Virus record (IMG/VR): IMGVR_UViG_3300025732_000175
Span: 1 to 31,539 of that record
Length of the DNA: 31,539 nucleotides
Origin: a virus
Reading direction: 5' to 3' (one strand)
Within the stretch, counting starts at the first letter, position 1; each line of letters starts with the position of its first letter. The notes under the pieces are model-generated. The model was not told the origin of the DNA. It made no database searches and saw only the letters and a program-made list of their open reading frames with translations. The position numbers and the translations under genes are program-made. Below are positions 1-5,262 of this stretch, one piece after another.

Positions 1-65
1 GGCAGGACGGCAAGGACATCTTTATCAAGGCGAAGCGCGTCGCCAAGCGTCGGCGTGCAGCATGA
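1..65 (+). CDS. 3' end of an unidentified gene, cut by the window edge
   Basis: An open frame runs in from the left edge (codons start at position 3) and stops at the TGA at 63-65. The last 20 residues are very basic, ending in KRVAKRRRAA. The stop overlaps the start of the next gene as ATGA, the pattern used throughout this region, so the frame is probably real. The tail alone does not allow a function to be named. Confidence 0.5.
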   Translation, partial: QDGKDIFIKAKRVAKRRRAA

Positions 66-379
66 CCCGCATAGACCCCGCCGCTCTGCGCGAGGCGCTG
101 GAATATTACTGGGACAACCCGCAGCACGGCCCGCGCATGTCCCTCATCTTCGCAGCCGCTCGTGCGTACCTCGACGGAGAGGCATGGCAACCAATAGAGA
201 CGGCGCCGAAGGATGAGACAGAGGTGCTGCTTTCTTGGAAGCATGGCCTTGGTTTGGCGATCGGCTTCTGGTCGCCAGCGGTGACCGCGTGGCTTTTGTC
301 CGGTGGCGAGAAGGTCGTGGGCGCCGACGCTTACTTCACCCACTGGCGCCCGCTTCCCGTCCCGCCGGAGTCCACCTGA
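62..379 (+). CDS. DUF551 domain phage protein
   Basis: 105 residues. The middle contains the DUF551 signature: WQPIETAPKDETEVLLSW near residues 42-59, then a GFWSP segment and the closing THWRPLP near residues 93-99. DUF551 proteins are small, common in phages and prophages, and have no established biochemical role. The start overlaps the upstream stop by four bases (ATGA), which supports it. The N-terminal 40 residues are helical in composition and not part of the domain. The domain call is firm; the function is unknown. Confidence 0.85.
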   Translation: MTRIDPAALREALEYYWDNPQHGPRMSLIFAAARAYLDGEAWQPIETAPKDETEVLLSWKHGLGLAIGFWSPAVTAWLLSGGEKVVGADAYFTHWRPLPVPPEST

Positions 380-380
380 C

Positions 381-506
381 ATGTGGTGGTCCGCCCTCCT
401 GGAACTCGCCGCGTTCGTCGGCTTCCTGATTGCCGCCCTCTCTGTCTGGGGCATCGGCGCGGCTCTCCTTCTCATTGCCGAGATGATCGTGGAAGGGAAC
501 CCATGA
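381..506 (+). CDS. small membrane protein
   Basis: 41 residues starting MWWSALLEL, one base after the DUF551 stop (378-379). Residues 5-35 are almost continuously hydrophobic, enough for one long or two short membrane helices, and the protein ends EGNP. The stop overlaps the ATG of the next gene (ATGA at 503-506). No family is recognised. A small inner-membrane protein in a phage early region could act on the host envelope, but nothing in the sequence shows that. Real coding status is likely because of tight packing and the coherent hydrophobic profile. Confidence 0.55.
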   Translation: MWWSALLELAAFVGFLIAALSVWGIGAALLLIAEMIVEGNP

Positions 507-688
507 GCGATTGGGATGATGCCTGCGATCCGGTTCAGCCGGTCAGGGAGCGGGAGCGCCGGATTGCGGAAAAGCGTCGGGCGTCTGTTTCGAGATCGAC
601 GGCTAAGACCAGCATGAGGTTCACTCTCAATGCGGGCGCTCCGTCGTCTCACCACGTCAGCAAAGACTTTGACGAGATGGGGTCCTAG
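503..688 (+). CDS. hypothetical small charged protein
   Basis: 61 residues, starting MSDWDDACDP with ATGA overlap to the membrane protein upstream. An acidic N-terminus is followed by an Arg/Glu-rich stretch (residues 13-30) and a Ser/Thr-rich C-terminus. It is followed with no gap by the ATG of the DnaA-like gene (stop 686-688, start 689). No recognised domain. Supported by its place in an overlapping gene chain rather than by similarity. Confidence 0.5.
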   Translation: MSDWDDACDPVQPVRERERRIAEKRRASVSRSTAKTSMRFTLNAGAPSSHHVSKDFDEMGS

Positions 689-1321
689 ATGGAGCGCCTT
701 GGCATCGTTGACGAGCTGCAGGCCAGCACGGCGGCACTGGTCGAGTCCGCCCGGCGGCGGGGTATGAGCGAGTCGGCCATCGCCCGCCTGCCTCGCATCG
801 CCCATGAGAAGCCCAAGCCGCTTCCGCCGGTCGTGCTGGCCGGTCGATCCGAAGCCAACCCCGGCGCACGGGCGCGCATGCTGGCCTATCGCGAGCGCAT
901 CGGGAAGGTTCGCAAGAAGGCCCGCATAAAGCCCGCGCTGGGCACGGCCGTTATCGGCCGTCCTGAAATCCTTCCCGCCGATCGCGCGCTGTATCGCCTG
1001 ATTGTGGATCTGGCCGCCGAGGCAGGCCGTGTGCCGGCCGCCGATATTCTGGACTTCATCCGCCCGCGCCGCGTGGTGCCCGTTCGCCATGTCTGCTGGC
1101 GCCTTTTGCGTGAGTTCTCGGGCCTGAGTGGGCCTGCAATGGCCCGCCTGACGGGCCGCCGCTGCCACACCTCGATCATGCAGGGGATTGGCAAGTGCCT
1201 CCGGGTGAACATGGCGGTCCCCGAATGGGCTGCCGTGTACTGGGAAGTCCGCACGCGCCTGTCTGCTGCCGGTCATCGCATTGTCGATGACCTGGGTGGG
1301 AAAGGGGAGAGCAGGTCATGA
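689..1321 (+). CDS. DnaA domain-IV-like DNA-binding protein (no ATPase)
   Basis: 210 residues. About residues 118-172 resemble the C-terminal DNA-binding domain of DnaA (Bac_DnaA_C): an RPRRVVPVRHVCWRLLRE helix, then SGLSGPAMARLTGRR and CHTSIMQGI, matching the DnaA pattern of arginine-rich helix, turn, and the D/C-H-T-(T/S)-V/I-(L/M) signature helix that reads DnaA boxes. The N-terminal 110 residues are Arg/Ala-rich and hold no Walker motifs, so the AAA+ domain is absent. Phages are known to carry such stand-alone domains. It could recruit or block host replication initiation, or act as a transcription regulator. Starts directly after the upstream stop and ends in an ATGA overlap. Confidence 0.7.
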   Translation: MERLGIVDELQASTAALVESARRRGMSESAIARLPRIAHEKPKPLPPVVLAGRSEANPGARARMLAYRERIGKVRKKARIKPALGTAVIGRPEILPADRALYRLIVDLAAEAGRVPAADILDFIRPRRVVPVRHVCWRLLREFSGLSGPAMARLTGRRCHTSIMQGIGKCLRVNMAVPEWAAVYWEVRTRLSAAGHRIVDDLGGKGESRS

Positions 1322-1740
1322 CGGGGCGCTTGCTTTCGACCCGCATCCCCCAGCGGCAGGGTTGCCGCATCTCGGATTTCAATTTCCCCGCCAGCAACGG
1401 CCTCGCGGGCAACCCTCACACCCGCGAGGCCACTCCCATTCATCCGGGCCTTGTCTGTTTGCCGGGCTCGCAATCCATCTTTGACACCCCCGACGTGGCC
1501 GATCAGCCCGGCCGCTCCTCCCTGCGTCGGGCACCTCGCGGCAGCGTCTTGGGGCGCTGCCGCACTTTCTTCCCGCTGCGCCGCCAGCCTGGCAGCAACC
1601 CGGCGCAGCACGTCTCCAAGCCGTTCGGTTGTGTAGCTCCTTCGGTATTCGGCTCTGCTCATGGGTTTAACCATGGAGCATCCGATGGCCGTGAAGTCGT
1701 CAATCTCTGCCGGGAGTTCGGCAATGTCTGCTGCGCTTGA
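1318..1740 (+). CDS. uncertain ORF, strand ambiguous
   Basis: An open frame of 140 residues starts with an ATGA overlap to the DnaA-like gene and overlaps the start of the next regulator gene by 17 bases, which fits the local pattern, and its third codon positions are GC-rich. Against it, the plus strand is unusually pyrimidine-rich here and the product is rich in Pro, Arg, Ser and Cys with no recognisable domain. A minus-strand frame across 1273-1767 (downstream of about 1670 it reads MSRAEYRRSYTTERLGD) is also open and purine-rich. I cannot settle the strand, so both readings should be kept in view. Confidence 0.35.
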   Translation: MTGRLLSTRIPQRQGCRISDFNFPASNGLAGNPHTREATPIHPGLVCLPGSQSIFDTPDVADQPGRSSLRRAPRGSVLGRCRTFFPLRRQPGSNPAQHVSKPFGCVAPSVFGSAHGFNHGASDGREVVNLCREFGNVCCA

Positions 1741-2086
1741 GCGCGTCCGCCCCATGCTGGTCGCCATCGGCGGCCCGCGTCAGTGGTCCGATACAAAGGA
1801 CCATTGGAGGAACCGCCTCGCAAGGCGGCTCGATATGAACGCTCGCCGCGTAAGAGCAATTCTTTCCAACAATGAAAAAGTGAGCCTCTCGGCCGATGAA
1901 TATCTCCGTATTGAAGAACGGTTCCGCGCGCTTGATGAACGCCTTGCGGAAGACCTGCGGTCCCTCTCCGCAGCGCCTGGCCCTGCGCCTTCTGGCGCAG
2001 TGCGAGCGGGAGGAGCGTCGGATTCGGGAACAGATCGACGCGGTGCAGGCGAAGCGCAAGCGCGCATACGCCCTGATGGGCGGTAA
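1724..2086 (+). CDS. helical DNA-binding regulator-like protein
   Basis: 120 residues from the ATG at 1724, chosen because GGGAG lies 7 bases upstream; in-frame ATGs at 1661, 1673 and 1685 have weaker sites. The block LERVRPMLVAIGG, then QWSDTKDHWRNRLARRLDMNARRVRAIL and SLSADEYLRIEERF, is a compact helical pattern that I associate with small regulators in rhizobial phages and prophages. The helix-turn-helix assignment is inference. From about residue 75 onward the sequence turns into an Ala/Gly/Pro/Arg-rich tail with random-looking codons, while another frame (1935-2096) becomes strongly coding. The true protein may end near there through a frameshift or may simply carry a shadow tail. Confidence 0.6.
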   Translation: MSAALERVRPMLVAIGGPRQWSDTKDHWRNRLARRLDMNARRVRAILSNNEKVSLSADEYLRIEERFRALDERLAEDLRSLSAAPGPAPSGAVRAGGASDSGTDRRGAGEAQARIRPDGR

Positions 2087-2096
2087 GGGGCGGTAA
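1935..2096 (+). CDS. small helical protein overlapping the regulator's 3' end
   Basis: 53 residues, MNALRKTCG then a long charged helix (RLALRLLAQCEREERRIREQ and on to AVQAKRKRAYALMGGKGR). By hand count most of its third codon positions are G or C, far more than in the overlapping regulator frame, so this frame is the better coding candidate for about 150 bases. Its TAA overlaps the next ATG (TAATG, 2094-2098). It could be a separate coupled gene or the real C-terminus of the regulator reached by a +1 change of frame. Confidence 0.45.
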   Translation: MNALRKTCGPSPQRLALRLLAQCEREERRIREQIDAVQAKRKRAYALMGGKGR

Positions 2097-2254
2097 TGGC
2101 ACTCAGACTCAAGCCTGAGACGCGGGAAGCGTGGAAGCGGCGCATAGAAGCCGGGATGGATACGACATGGCGCCCGGTCCCCAGATCCGAGCCCGTTCCC
2201 GAGCCCGAACCCCCGGAACATACCGACATGTTCATCAAGGGATACGTGGATTGA
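2096..2254 (+). CDS. hypothetical 52-residue protein
   Basis: Starts MALRLKPETREAWKRR, coupled to the preceding frame by TAATG. The N-terminal half is basic and helical, the middle is a Pro/Glu repeat (VPRSEPVPEPEPPEH) and the end is DMFIKGYVD. The stop overlaps a further ATG (TGATG at 2252-2256) that opens a 10-codon ORF ending at 2286. Not recognised. The good frame statistics and coupling on both sides are the support. Confidence 0.5.
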   Translation: MALRLKPETREAWKRRIEAGMDTTWRPVPRSEPVPEPEPPEHTDMFIKGYVD

Positions 2255-2258
2255 TGAA

Positions 2259-2296
2259 CTGGCTCGCTTCGCTCCGCACCAACTGACCGCCTGCAT
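2259..2296 (+). repeat. boundary repeat, copy 1
   Basis: CTGGCTCGCTTCGCTCCGCACC followed after 10 bases by CCTGCAT. Related copies lie at 4848-4883 and 5304-5341, each just before the SD or start of a different gene. The element holds a 10-codon ORF (2254-2286) coupled to the gene upstream. A looser inverted version is at about 7723-7746. The core is GC-rich and simple, so part of the likeness may be composition. Confidence 0.4.
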
Positions 2297-2313
2297 CTAA
2301 AGGAGTGCTTCGC

Positions 2314-2811
2314 ATGGCCGACAAGCCGATCAAATACCCCGCCATGTCAGACGCTCGATACAAAATGCTTCACGAGCCGGGCCACATTTACGTTGCCCAT
2401 TCGCGCTATTGCGATTGGGTCAAAGTCGGCTTTTCGACCAAGGTCAGCGATCGGTTGGAGTCAATCAATCGCCAGTATGCCGATTTTGCGCCGTTTTCCT
2501 TGATGGGGACGGTGCGCTCAACCTGGAGCGCGGAGCAGCAACTCCATCGGTTCGCGGCTCCGTTCAGGGCAGGGCATACCGGCAGAAGTAAGGAATTGTA
2601 CCCCTCAACTCCTGAACTGCTGAAGTTGCTACGGGCGATCCTGACCTATCGCGAATGGGTACGTCTGCCTTTCGACGATTACCGCAAGGCCCGTGATTAC
2701 TACCGCTGGGTGGCGACCAGACCAACAGTAGCCGTTGAGGCGGAAATCGCATTTGGCCGCTACTTCGATGAGCGCCGCCGCACGTGGTCGATGGTTGGGA
2801 GTGCCGCATGA
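2314..2811 (+). CDS. GIY-YIG family protein, T5orf172/MUG113-like
   Basis: 165 residues from ATG 2314, preceded by AAAGGAG with 8-base spacing; a GTG at 2305 lies inside that SD and is less likely. Domain signs: GHIYVA (residues 23-28, GIY position), WVKVGFS (35-41, YIG-like position), Arg47, and SAEQQLHRF (72-80) carrying the expected acidic residue of this branch. T5orf172/MUG113 proteins are a GIY-YIG nuclease branch common in phages; some act as nucleases and others have no proven activity. The C-terminal 85 residues are Arg/Tyr-rich and may bind DNA. The stop overlaps the next start (ATGA). Confidence 0.75.
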   Translation: MADKPIKYPAMSDARYKMLHEPGHIYVAHSRYCDWVKVGFSTKVSDRLESINRQYADFAPFSLMGTVRSTWSAEQQLHRFAAPFRAGHTGRSKELYPSTPELLKLLRAILTYREWVRLPFDDYRKARDYYRWVATRPTVAVEAEIAFGRYFDERRRTWSMVGSAA

Positions 2812-3182
2812 ACATCGACAAGAAGGCCCTTATCGGCATCATCACCGAAATCGAGGCCAGCCGCGAGCGTGCCAAAGGCGAGACACGCCACCAGTCCGAG
2901 ATCCTGAAGAAGGCCAAGGAACAAAACTTCGACACCAAGGCCATTAGGAAGGTCCTACAGCGCCGCGCGATGTCTGAGGCGGACCGGGATAGCCTAGACC
3001 TCGCAATCGACACCTACGAGCGCGCTATGGGCTCTCTGGCTACAGCCAAGGAAGAGGTTGAATCCGGTCGCATGTCTGCCCGTGAGGCGGCCGAGCGTTT
3101 CAACGTTCCGCGCGGCGCTCTCTCTGTCGTCACAGGTGGCCGGAAAAATGAGATTCCCGAGCCAGACGGGGCCGCTGCATGA
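2808..3182 (+). CDS. GapR-like (DUF2312) protein with C-terminal helix-turn-helix
   Basis: 124 residues from the ATGA overlap at 2808. Residues 5-80 follow the DUF2312/GapR pattern: a long first helix (ITEIEASRERAKGE), then ILKKAKEQNFDTKAIRKVLQRRAMSEADR, matching the family's KG-x-G-F-D-x-K-A-[IL]-[RK]-x-[IV] block. GapR is an alphaproteobacterial nucleoid protein that binds overtwisted DNA in front of forks and polymerases. Family members usually end near residue 85-90; here residues 88-115 add SGRMSAREAAERFNVPRGALSVVTGG, a Psq-like helix-turn-helix. A role in phage replication or transcription through chromatin control is inference. Confidence 0.75.
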   Translation: MNIDKKALIGIITEIEASRERAKGETRHQSEILKKAKEQNFDTKAIRKVLQRRAMSEADRDSLDLAIDTYERAMGSLATAKEEVESGRMSAREAAERFNVPRGALSVVTGGRKNEIPEPDGAAA

Positions 3183-3493
3183 CCCAGCCCGACCTCTTCG
3201 ACCCTCGCCAGCCCTACAACGGAATGCCCGGATTCAAAGTCTCCGGCCCCTCCCAAGAGGCGGCGGAGAAGGTGAGCGCCCGCGTCAATTACCTGCAAGG
3301 CAAGTGCCTGGAGGCGTTAAGGGCACACGGCCCGATGACCGCCGACGAGATCGCGGAGAAGGTGGGCGAGACGATCCTGTCCATCCGCCCGCGCTGCTCC
3401 GAACTCAAGCGCGCCGGCAAGATCCAGAAAACCGACGCCCGCCGCAAGAACATCAGCGGATGCTCGGCAACCGTGTGGCGCTTGCCATGCTGA
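3179..3493 (+). CDS. winged-helix DNA-binding protein
   Basis: 104 residues, ATGA-coupled to the GapR-like gene. Residues 43-100 form a winged helix: GKCLEALRAHGPMTADEIAEKVGETILSIRPRCSELKRAGKI, with the wing KTDARRKNISGCSATVWRL. This type (MarR-like fold, often annotated as helix-turn-helix domain protein) is common in alphaproteobacterial phages next to small replication and modification genes. The N-terminal 40 residues begin MTQPDLFDP and look flexible. Its 3' end overlaps the methyltransferase start by seven bases, so the two are co-translated. Confidence 0.7.
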   Translation: MTQPDLFDPRQPYNGMPGFKVSGPSQEAAEKVSARVNYLQGKCLEALRAHGPMTADEIAEKVGETILSIRPRCSELKRAGKIQKTDARRKNISGCSATVWRLPC

Positions 3494-4236
3494 AAGTCCT
3501 CGACCTCTTCAGCGGCATCGGCGGCTTCAGCCTGGGCCTTGAGCGCACGGGCGGCTTCAAGACGGTCGCCTTCTGCGAACGCGATCTTTTTTGCCAGCAG
3601 GTTTTGGCCAAGCATTGGCCCGGAGTGAATATCTATGACGACGTATGCAGGGTCACCAGACACGCTTTTGATCGCGATCGAATTGGGCCGCCAGATGTCA
3701 TCTGTGGAGGCTTCCCTTGCCAAGATATCAGCCTCGCAGGAGGGGGCGCGGGAATCCATGGTGAGCGCTCTGGCCTCTGGTTCGAGTACGCCCGAATCAT
3801 TGGCGAGTTTCGACCCAGATACGTCCTCGTGGAGAACGTCTCAGAGTTGCTTGATCGAGGGATGGGCGACGTTCTCGGAGCGTTGGCCGCGCTCGGGTAT
3901 GATGCGGAATGGCACTGCATACCGGCTTCCTACGCTGGTTTGCGCCACCTTCGGGACAGAGTTTGGCTTGTGGCCTACCCCAAACGCCACTGCATTCAAG
4001 GGTGGGCGCCAGTCACCGCGGCGTGGTGTAGCGAATCCAGAGCGGAACAACTGGCAAGACTGGTGCAGCCTCGTGCTTGGCCAACGATATCCGGTGCCCG
4101 AGACCGCGGAACAGGTCATGGGGTTCCCAACGGGACACACCGAAATAGGGCCTTGGGAAATGCCGTCGTCCCGCAAATCCCGGAAATGATCGGCAGGGCC
4201 ATCCTAGCTGCTGAAACAGATGGCGTGAGGGAGTGA
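3487..4236 (+). CDS. C5 cytosine DNA methyltransferase (Dcm type)
   Basis: 249 residues. Motif I DLFSGIGGF (6-14) binds AdoMet; motif IV GGFPCQDIS has the catalytic Cys78; motif VI is ENV (116-118); motif VIII is HLRDRVWLVA (154-163); motif X is RALGNAVVPQIPEMIGRAI (221-239). All catalytic elements are present. The protein is short for the family (M.HhaI has 327 residues) because only about 50 residues separate motifs VIII and IX, leaving a very small target-recognition region. It probably methylates phage DNA against host restriction; no cognate restriction enzyme is evident. GC at third positions drops from 32 of 38 codons to 34 of 60 exactly where another ORF begins inside it. Starts by ATGCTGA overlap with the upstream gene. 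Confidence 0.9.
   Translation: MLKVLDLFSGIGGFSLGLERTGGFKTVAFCERDLFCQQVLAKHWPGVNIYDDVCRVTRHAFDRDRIGPPDVICGGFPCQDISLAGGGAGIHGERSGLWFEYARIIGEFRPRYVLVENVSELLDRGMGDVLGALAALGYDAEWHCIPASYAGLRHLRDRVWLVAYPKRHCIQGWAPVTAAWCSESRAEQLARLVQPRAWPTISGARDRGTGHGVPNGTHRNRALGNAVVPQIPEMIGRAILAAETDGVRE
3635..4189 (+). CDS. overprinted ORF inside the methyltransferase, WPTP/MGFP-type phage protein
   Basis: 184 codons in the +1 frame relative to the methyltransferase, covering its residues 50-234. ATG 3635 has CGGAG nine bases upstream. The product carries SFDPDTSSWRT (58-68), ERWPRSGMMRNG (82-93), LWPTPNA (112-118), VMGFPTGHTEIGP (161-173) and a basic tail. From memory this set of motifs recurs in phage hypothetical proteins found beside cytosine methyltransferases, some much longer with repeated WPTP blocks. 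By hand count 40 of its first 60 codons end in G or C, against 34 of 60 for the enzyme frame here. I think both frames are expressed, but a conserved shadow frame remains possible. Confidence 0.5.
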   Translation: MTTYAGSPDTLLIAIELGRQMSSVEASLAKISASQEGARESMVSALASGSSTPESLASFDPDTSSWRTSQSCLIEGWATFSERWPRSGMMRNGTAYRLPTLVCATFGTEFGLWPTPNATAFKGGRQSPRRGVANPERNNWQDWCSLVLGQRYPVPETAEQVMGFPTGHTEIGPWEMPSSRKSRK

Positions 4237-4449
4237 TCAGCGTGGCAACTTTCGTCTCATTGATGCCAGCGCTCGACCACGTTCTTTCAGAAGCGCGCGG
4301 ATATTGGCCCACACACCGGGCGGGATCGCGTTCTGTCCGGCATCCCAGCGGCGCACCGTGCGGTCAGACACGCCTAAATCGCGGGCAATGTCAGACTGCC
4401 AGCGAGGCCCGTACAGAGCCTCGCCAGCCTCGCGGAGAAGGGCGCTCAC
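4237..4449 (-). CDS. XRE-type helix-turn-helix regulator
   Basis: 70 residues on the minus strand from a GTG at 4449-4447 that overlaps the upstream stop (GTGA). The sequence LREAGEALYGPRWQSDIARDLGVSDRTVRRWDAGQ is a clear helix-turn-helix, followed by IPPGVWANIRALLKERGRAL. Close relatives are frequent in rhizobial plasmids and prophages. Its stop codon abuts the methyltransferase stop with no gap (4236/4237), so the two transcripts converge tail to tail. With the gene upstream it forms the only leftward operon of the early region and is the best candidate for a repressor or immunity regulator; a C-terminal protease/oligomerisation domain is absent. Confidence 0.8.
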   Translation of the reverse strand: MSALLREAGEALYGPRWQSDIARDLGVSDRTVRRWDAGQNAIPPGVWANIRALLKERGRALASMRRKLPR

Positions 4450-4685
4450 GCCGACAGGGTCGCGTTGACGTGGCGCAGGACGGCCTTCGGATCGTCGAAG
4501 ACGGGCGACGGCACGGGATACATGGCAGCGATGTCCTTCCTGTTCGCAATGAACGTCCAGCCCTCGCGCCGGCCGATGCTTGCGATTGCCGGGAAATACT
4601 GAATAAAGCCGATGACGCGCCGGCCCTGATGGACCTTGCGCTGGCCAGTGTCCAATACGGTTTCCATAGTGATTCCAGTGGTCAT
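4446..4685 (-). CDS. hypothetical protein, first gene of the leftward operon
   Basis: 79 residues starting MTTGITMETVLDTGQRKV, with a strong SD (AGGAGG, plus-strand CCTCCT at 4696-4701) ten bases upstream. It ends DDPKAVLRHVNATLSA and overlaps the helix-turn-helix gene by GTGA. The body (GRRVIGFIQYFPAIASIGRREGWTFIANRKDI) looks like a small mixed alpha/beta fold. Not recognised. Being made from the same message as the regulator suggests it works with it, for example as a partner or antagonist, but this is inference only. Confidence 0.7.
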   Translation of the reverse strand: MTTGITMETVLDTGQRKVHQGRRVIGFIQYFPAIASIGRREGWTFIANRKDIAAMYPVPSPVFDDPKAVLRHVNATLSA

Positions 4686-4740
4686 GTCGGTCGGGCCTCC
4701 TGCCCAGATTTGGCGGGCCTAAGCGCCCGTTCATGTCCGG

Positions 4741-4769
4741 AATATAGGACGCAACGCGGCACAATGCAA
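4741..4769 (-). promoter_or_regulatory. sigma70-type promoter of the leftward operon
   Basis: On the minus strand, -35 TTGCAT (4769-4764), a 17-base spacer and -10 TATATT (4746-4741). Transcription would start near 4735 and give a leader of about 50 bases holding a CGGGC/GCCCG hairpin (4714-4718 with 4725-4729) before the SD. This is the best promoter match in the early region, and the inverted repeat could be an operator. Confidence 0.65.
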
Positions 4770-4774
4770 GCCCC

Positions 4775-4817
4775 TGATGGCGCGTCGGCTGGATCAGCAA
4801 AGGTCAGGACCCCATGA
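4775..4817 (+). repeat. boundary repeat A, copy 1
   Basis: Shares an exact 20-base block (4798-4817, CAAAGGTCAGGACCCCATGA) with 5694-5713, plus a shared GATGGCGCG about 15 bases further upstream. Both copies end on an ATG that opens a small ORF. The first copy is non-coding here; the second encodes the end of the DUF6378 gene, so copy 1 looks like a relic of a similar gene. Confidence 0.6.
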
Positions 4818-4885
4818 CCCGCCCCAAGTACGGCGCAAAGCAATGCACTGGCTCGCTGCGCTCGCACCCATCGCGTGCTGCATGA
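4814..4885 (+). CDS. possible 23-residue linker ORF
   Basis: MTRPKYGAKQC to HPSRAA, from the ATG at the end of repeat A to a TGA that overlaps the nuclease ATG (ATGA at 4882-4885). The last six residues, HPSRAA, recur in a matching frame in the sister repeat at 5324-5343. It probably matters as a translational bridge rather than as a protein. Confidence 0.25.
   Translation: MTRPKYGAKQCTGSLRSHPSRAA
4848..4883 (+). repeat. boundary repeat, copy 2
   Basis: CTGGCTCGCTGCGCTCGCACC resembles copy 1 (2259-2280) with one mismatch and one gap. Its last 18 bases (4866-4883, ACCCATCGCGTGCTGCAT) are identical to 5324-5341. It leads directly into the start of the VRR-NUC gene. Confidence 0.55.
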
Positions 4886-5262
4886 AGTACCCCGAGCCAG
4901 AAATGAGCGAGGCCCAGCTTCAGGTGGCCGTTGCGCGCTATCTGGATGCGGTTCTGCGACCGCCCGTCCTGTGGACCTCCATCGACGCAGGGGCAGGGAA
5001 GATGCGCCCTCGCACGGCCAACCAGCGCAAGCGCCGGGGCGTCAAGAAGGGCTGGCCGGACATCCTGATCATGGCGCCGGGCCCCTCGGTCATGGGCCTC
5101 GAACTCAAGACCAGCAAAGGGACGCTGCTGCCCGAGCAAATCGCCATGGAGCAAGCGTTCTTTAACTGCAAGGCGTGGTTCGTGACGTGCCGGTCGGTCA
5201 ACGACGTAGAGCGCGCGCTGGCCTTCCTGAAGATGCTCCCGAAGCCACAGGAGGCCGCATGA
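4882..5262 (+). CDS. VRR-NUC domain nuclease
   Basis: 126 residues from ATG 4882 (ATGA-coupled); an alternative start at 4903 (MSEAQLQVAV) is possible, because the repeat flanking 5357 aligns there. VRR-NUC is a PD-(D/E)xK nuclease fold related to Holliday-junction resolvases. Visible elements: SEAQLQVAVARYLD helix (9-22), TANQRKRRGVKKGWPDILIM with the first acidic residue Asp60, and GLELKT giving Glu74-x-Lys76, followed by LLPEQIAMEQAF with Gln86. All expected catalytic residues are present. In phages such proteins are found beside replication genes and may resolve branched DNA or help packaging. Confidence 0.8.
   Translation: MKYPEPEMSEAQLQVAVARYLDAVLRPPVLWTSIDAGAGKMRPRTANQRKRRGVKKGWPDILIMAPGPSVMGLELKTSKGTLLPEQIAMEQAFFNCKAWFVTCRSVNDVERALAFLKMLPKPQEAA

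Noticed and set aside
3058-3486. N-terminal extension of the methyltransferase frame
   Set aside because: Arg/Pro-rich shadow of the GapR-like and winged-helix genes; motif I begins five residues after the ATG at 3487, normal for the family.
4450-4800. Upstream extension of the helix-turn-helix gene to a 187-residue protein
   Set aside because: The first 116 residues are a His/Arg/Pro-rich shadow of the 79-residue gene; the GTG at 4449 with GTGA coupling explains the real start.
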